The notes beneath the pieces were generated by a model. It was not told the DNA's origin. It searched no databases and was given only the letters and a program-made list of their open reading frames with translations. This document shows positions 61,493-64,000 of a stretch of 64,000 nucleotides of DNA, piece by piece. This DNA comes from Pseudomonas siliginis (GTDB lineage: Bacteria; Pseudomonadota; Gammaproteobacteria; Pseudomonadales; Pseudomonadaceae): positions 186,001 to 250,000 of the forward strand of contig NZ_JAHSTW010000007.1 of the NCBI RefSeq assembly GCF_019145195.1, read 5' to 3'. The stretch's first letter is position 1. Each line of letters begins with the position of its first letter. The translations under genes were made by a program, and so were the position numbers.

Positions 61493-62398
61493 TTACACGC
61501 CTTTCTGTTTATCCAGCGCCACCTGATACAGCACGTTTTTACGCTCGCCAGTGATTTGCGCTGCCAGTGCGGCGGCGCGCTTGAGCGGCATTTCCTCCAG
61601 AAGCAAATCGAGGATGCGCATGGCTTCGCTGCTGACCGCGTCCTCCGACTCCGGCGCCGTCCAGCCGGCCACCAGAACCACGCACTCGCCGCGCTGCTGA
61701 TTGCTGTCGGACTCGACGAACGCACGCAGTTCGCTGAGCGGCAGGCCTTTGAGGGTTTCGAAGGTCTTGGTGATTTCCCGCGCCAGCAGAGCCTGACGCT
61801 CGCCGCCAAACACCGCTTCCATATCCTGCAGGCATTCGAGAATGCGATGCGGCGCTTCATAGAAAATCAATGTGCGCGGCTCTTCTTTAACCGCTTCCAG
61901 ACGCGCCTTGCGTCCGACCGACTTGGCCGGCAGAAAGCCTTCGAAGATAAAACGGTCGGACGGCAAGCCCGCCGCCGACAGCGCTGCGATCAACGCACAG
62001 GCACCCGGCACGGGCACTACGTTGATGCCGGCCGCACGGGCCTGACGCACCAGGTGATAACCCGGATCGGAAATCAGCGGCGTGCCGGCATCGGAGATCA
62101 GCGCGACGTTGTCGCCCGCCAACAACCGGGTAATAAAGCGGCTACCCTCATCCCGTTCGTTGTGTTCGTGACATGCGGCCAAGGGCGTGCCGATGCCGAA
62201 GTGCTGCATCAGGCGCGCCGAATGCCGCGTGTCTTCCGCTGCAATCAATGCCACTTCACGGAGGATTTTCAAGGCCCGGGCGCTGATGTCGTCCAGGTTG
62301 CCGATGGGCGTCGCCACCACATAAAGCGAGCCAGCAGCGGAATTCAAAGGACCTGGAGCAGTCAAAGCGCACACCTCGTGATCGGTAAAAGCGGCCAT
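61493..62398 (-). CDS. rsmI: 16S rRNA (cytidine(1402)-2'-O)-methyltransferase RsmI
   Basis: 301 aa as drawn. SLYVVATPIGNLDDISARAL (about 24-43), AAEDTRHSARLM (about 53-64), ISDAGTPLISDPGYHLV (about 95-111) and VVPVPGACALIAALSAAGLP are the tetrapyrrole-methylase-like signatures. A TTG at 62365 (TAPGPLNSAAG) has GAGGTG upstream and may be the true start, giving 290 aa. It modifies C1402 together with RsmH. Divergent from lpoA. Confidence 0.96.
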   Translation of the reverse strand: MAAFTDHEVCALTAPGPLNSAAGSLYVVATPIGNLDDISARALKILREVALIAAEDTRHSARLMQHFGIGTPLAACHEHNERDEGSRFITRLLAGDNVALISDAGTPLISDPGYHLVRQARAAGINVVPVPGACALIAALSAAGLPSDRFIFEGFLPAKSVGRKARLEAVKEEPRTLIFYEAPHRILECLQDMEAVFGGERQALLAREITKTFETLKGLPLSELRAFVESDSNQQRGECVVLVAGWTAPESEDAVSSEAMRILDLLLEEMPLKRAAALAAQITGERKNVLYQVALDKQKGV

Positions 62399-62575
62399 TG
62401 TAGCGCGTCATGAGGCTTGCAATGCGCTCCGGCCGAGTGCGGTTTTTCGCCCGGTTGTGCGCTTGCGCAACATTTACTCCAGCTAAATTGACCGATTCAC
62501 GCCAGTAACATCGCGCCCCGGCCAGTGCTTGGGTACAATTCCACGCTAATTTGATCGAGTATCAGGAACACTTAC
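62399..62575. promoter_or_regulatory. Divergent promoter region rsmI / lpoA
   Basis: 177 bases. On the plus strand TACAAT at 62534-62539 is a reasonable -10 for lpoA, 37 bases before its ATG, but no good -35 lies at the right distance. Nothing clear for rsmI. Confidence 0.4.
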
Positions 62576-64000
62576 ATGATCGCTTGCCTGCGGCTGTTCA
62601 CTGCCCTCTGCCTCGCTGCCTTGTTGGCCGCGTGTGCCAGCTCCCCTTCCTCCAGCCTTGGCGAACTTCCACGGACTCCGGACGCCAGCATCGAGCAACT
62701 GCTCGAACAGGCTGCGCAGGCTAAAACCCCGGAACAAGCCGCCCTGCTGCGCCTGAGCGCGGCGGACCAGGCCTACCGCCAAGGCAATGCCGGCCAGTCC
62801 GCGCAAATCCTGCAACAAGTGCCGGTGGAGCAACTCAAGCCAGGCCAGCAGATTTTCGCCAATACGCTGTCCGCCGAACTGGCCATGACGCGCAATCAGC
62901 CAAAAGCTGCGCTGACCGCCCTGAGCCATCCGAGCTTCCAGAAGCTCGGGGAAATGCCAGAAGCGCAGCAAGTGCGCACCGGCACCGTTCACGCCCGCGC
63001 CCTTGAAGCCGACGGCCAGACGCTGGCCGCTGCCCGTGAGCGTGTGTTCATCGCACCGATGCTGGAAGGCGAAGCGGCGAGCAAGAACCACGAAGCGATC
63101 TGGACCCTGATCGCGTCGCTGCCAACCGATCAATTGCAACCGAACAACACCGACGATCTCGGCGGTTGGATGGCTCTGGCGCAAGCGGTGAAAACCGCAG
63201 GCACGCTGGAACAGCAACAAGCCGCAATCGACAACTGGCGTGCGCAGAATCCAAAGCACCCGGCGGCTGTCAACCTGCCGCTGCCATTGACCAAACTCAA
63301 GGAACTGGCTAGCCAGCCACTGAGCAAAATCGCCCTGCTGCTGCCACAGGACGGCCAGTTGGCGTCGGTCGGCAAAGCGCTGCGTGAAGGCTTCATGGCC
63401 GCGCATTATCAGGCGCAACAGGCCGGCCAGAACCCACCTGCCATCGAGTTCTACGACAGCTCGAAGCTGACTTCGATGGACGAGTTCTATCGCAAGGCTC
63501 AGGCTGACGGCGTGCAACTGGTAGTCGGCCCGCTGGAAAAACCACTGGTCAAGCAACTGAGCACTCGCCCGCAACTGCCAATCACCACCCTGGCGCTGAA
63601 CTACAGCGAAGGCGAGCAAGGCCCGGCGCAGTTGTTCCAGTTCGGTCTGGCGGCTGAAGACGAAGCTCGCGAAGTTTCCCGTCGCGCCCGTGCCGACGGC
63701 CTGCATCGCGCCGCGATCATGGTGCCGAAGGGCGAATGGGGCGATCGCGTCCTGCGTGCCTTCAGCCAGGACTGGCAAGCCAATGGCGGCAGTATCGTTG
63801 CCACCGAGCGTGTCGATCAGCCGGTGCAACTGGCCCAGCAGATTGCCGACATGTTCCAGCTGCGCCAGAGCGAAGCCCGCGCCAAGAGCCTGCAGAATGT
63901 TGCCGGCACCAATGTCGCCGCGCAGCCTTCGCGTCGCCAGGACATCGAATTCATCTTCTTGGCCGCCACGCCGCAACAGGCCCAGCAGATCAAGCCGACC
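62576..64000 (+). CDS. lpoA: Penicillin-binding protein activator LpoA (5' part, runs off the window)
   Basis: 475 codons without stop up to the window end. Signal peptide with lipobox LLAAC (lipidated Cys at about residue 20), a helical TPR-like N-terminal domain (about 35-240) and the start of the LppC periplasmic-binding-like domain (IALLLPQDGQLASVGKALRE at about 252-271, then VVGPLEKPLVKQL). Outer-membrane lipoprotein that activates class A penicillin-binding proteins. The long minus-strand frame over the same bases is a shadow. In other pseudomonads rsmI and lpoA are divergent in this way, with yraN and further genes after lpoA. Confidence 0.95.
   Translation, partial: MIACLRLFTALCLAALLAACASSPSSSLGELPRTPDASIEQLLEQAAQAKTPEQAALLRLSAADQAYRQGNAGQSAQILQQVPVEQLKPGQQIFANTLSAELAMTRNQPKAALTALSHPSFQKLGEMPEAQQVRTGTVHARALEADGQTLAAARERVFIAPMLEGEAASKNHEAIWTLIASLPTDQLQPNNTDDLGGWMALAQAVKTAGTLEQQQAAIDNWRAQNPKHPAAVNLPLPLTKLKELASQPLSKIALLLPQDGQLASVGKALREGFMAAHYQAQQAGQNPPAIEFYDSSKLTSMDEFYRKAQADGVQLVVGPLEKPLVKQLSTRPQLPITTLALNYSEGEQGPAQLFQFGLAAEDEAREVSRRARADGLHRAAIMVPKGEWGDRVLRAFSQDWQANGGSIVATERVDQPVQLAQQIADMFQLRQSEARAKSLQNVAGTNVAAQPSRRQDIEFIFLAATPQQAQQIKPT

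Noticed and set aside
62546..63976. 476-codon open frame on the minus strand at the right end
   Set aside because: It lies antisense to lpoA, whose plus-strand frame has a lipoprotein signal and LppC features and stays open to the window end. The minus-strand product is Gln/Arg/Leu-rich with no family similarity.
1..64000. CRISPR arrays, insertion sequences, prophage or integrase genes
   Set aside because: No regularly spaced direct repeats with spacers, no transposase, integrase or phage structural motifs seen in any product read. The repeated units found are REP/REPIN elements.

Overview
The window looks like a chromosomal segment of a Pseudomonas of the P. fluorescens group. The evidence is the gene orders suhB-(glycine zipper)-secFD-yajC-tgt-queA-tRNA-Leu and mraZ-to-lpxC followed by rnpB-rsmI-lpoA, the high GC content, the OprD porin, the cyo oxidase, and many REP/REPIN repeats of the types common in that group (GAGCGAGCCTGCTCGCGAA and two other families). 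Species cannot be fixed from the sequence alone.

Layout. (1) 1-6.6 kb: housekeeping genes on the minus strand for protein export (secD, secF, yajC) and queuosine tRNA modification (tgt, queA), with a tRNA-Leu(CAA) divergent from queA. (2) 6.6-14.4 kb: an accessory stretch. It holds a PAAR protein, a glycine-zipper putative toxin and a small putative immunity gene (an orphan type VI secretion cargo cassette beside the tRNA), small conserved unknowns, a pair of related small membrane-protein genes, a PhoD-like metallophosphatase and a yefM-yoeB toxin-antitoxin pair. (3) 14.3-18.4 kb: an ArgD-like aminotransferase divergent from a LysR regulator, an acetyltransferase, an unknown cytosolic protein and a RidA-family protein. 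(4) 18.6-28 kb: the cytochrome bo3 operon cyoABCDE with a long structured leader, dsbB, and the nitric-oxide detoxification pair hmp/norR with three NorR boxes between them. (5) 28-42.7 kb: cheV, small genes, a winged-helix/MNT plus HEPN toxin-antitoxin pair, an RND efflux operon with its own two-component system, an OprD porin and a diguanylate cyclase, separated by REPINs. (6) 42.8-60.7 kb: the complete dcw (division and cell wall) cluster on the minus strand, mraZ-rsmH-ftsL-ftsI-murE-murF-mraY-murD-ftsW-murG-murC-ddlB-ftsQ-ftsA-ftsZ-lpxC, mostly with overlapping start/stop codons. (7) 61-64 kb: rnpB (RNase P RNA), rsmI, and the 5' part of lpoA, which runs off the window on the plus strand.

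How it works together. The dcw cluster makes the lipid II precursor (murC-F, ddlB, mraY, murG), the septal synthase and its activators (ftsW, ftsI, ftsL, ftsQ), the Z-ring (ftsA, ftsZ) and commits UDP-GlcNAc derivatives to lipid A (lpxC). It is headed by a strong promoter followed by three 10-bp-phased repeats that fit an MraZ autoregulatory site.

The most interesting items are regulatory sites that can be read directly: MraZ boxes, NorR boxes, a YefM operator pair, a palindrome filling the spacer of the MNT/HEPN promoter, and mutually exclusive hairpins in the cyo leader. Alongside them is the PAAR/toxin/immunity cassette, flanked by a short direct repeat shared with the tRNA-Leu gene. I see no CRISPR array, insertion sequence, prophage or integrase gene.
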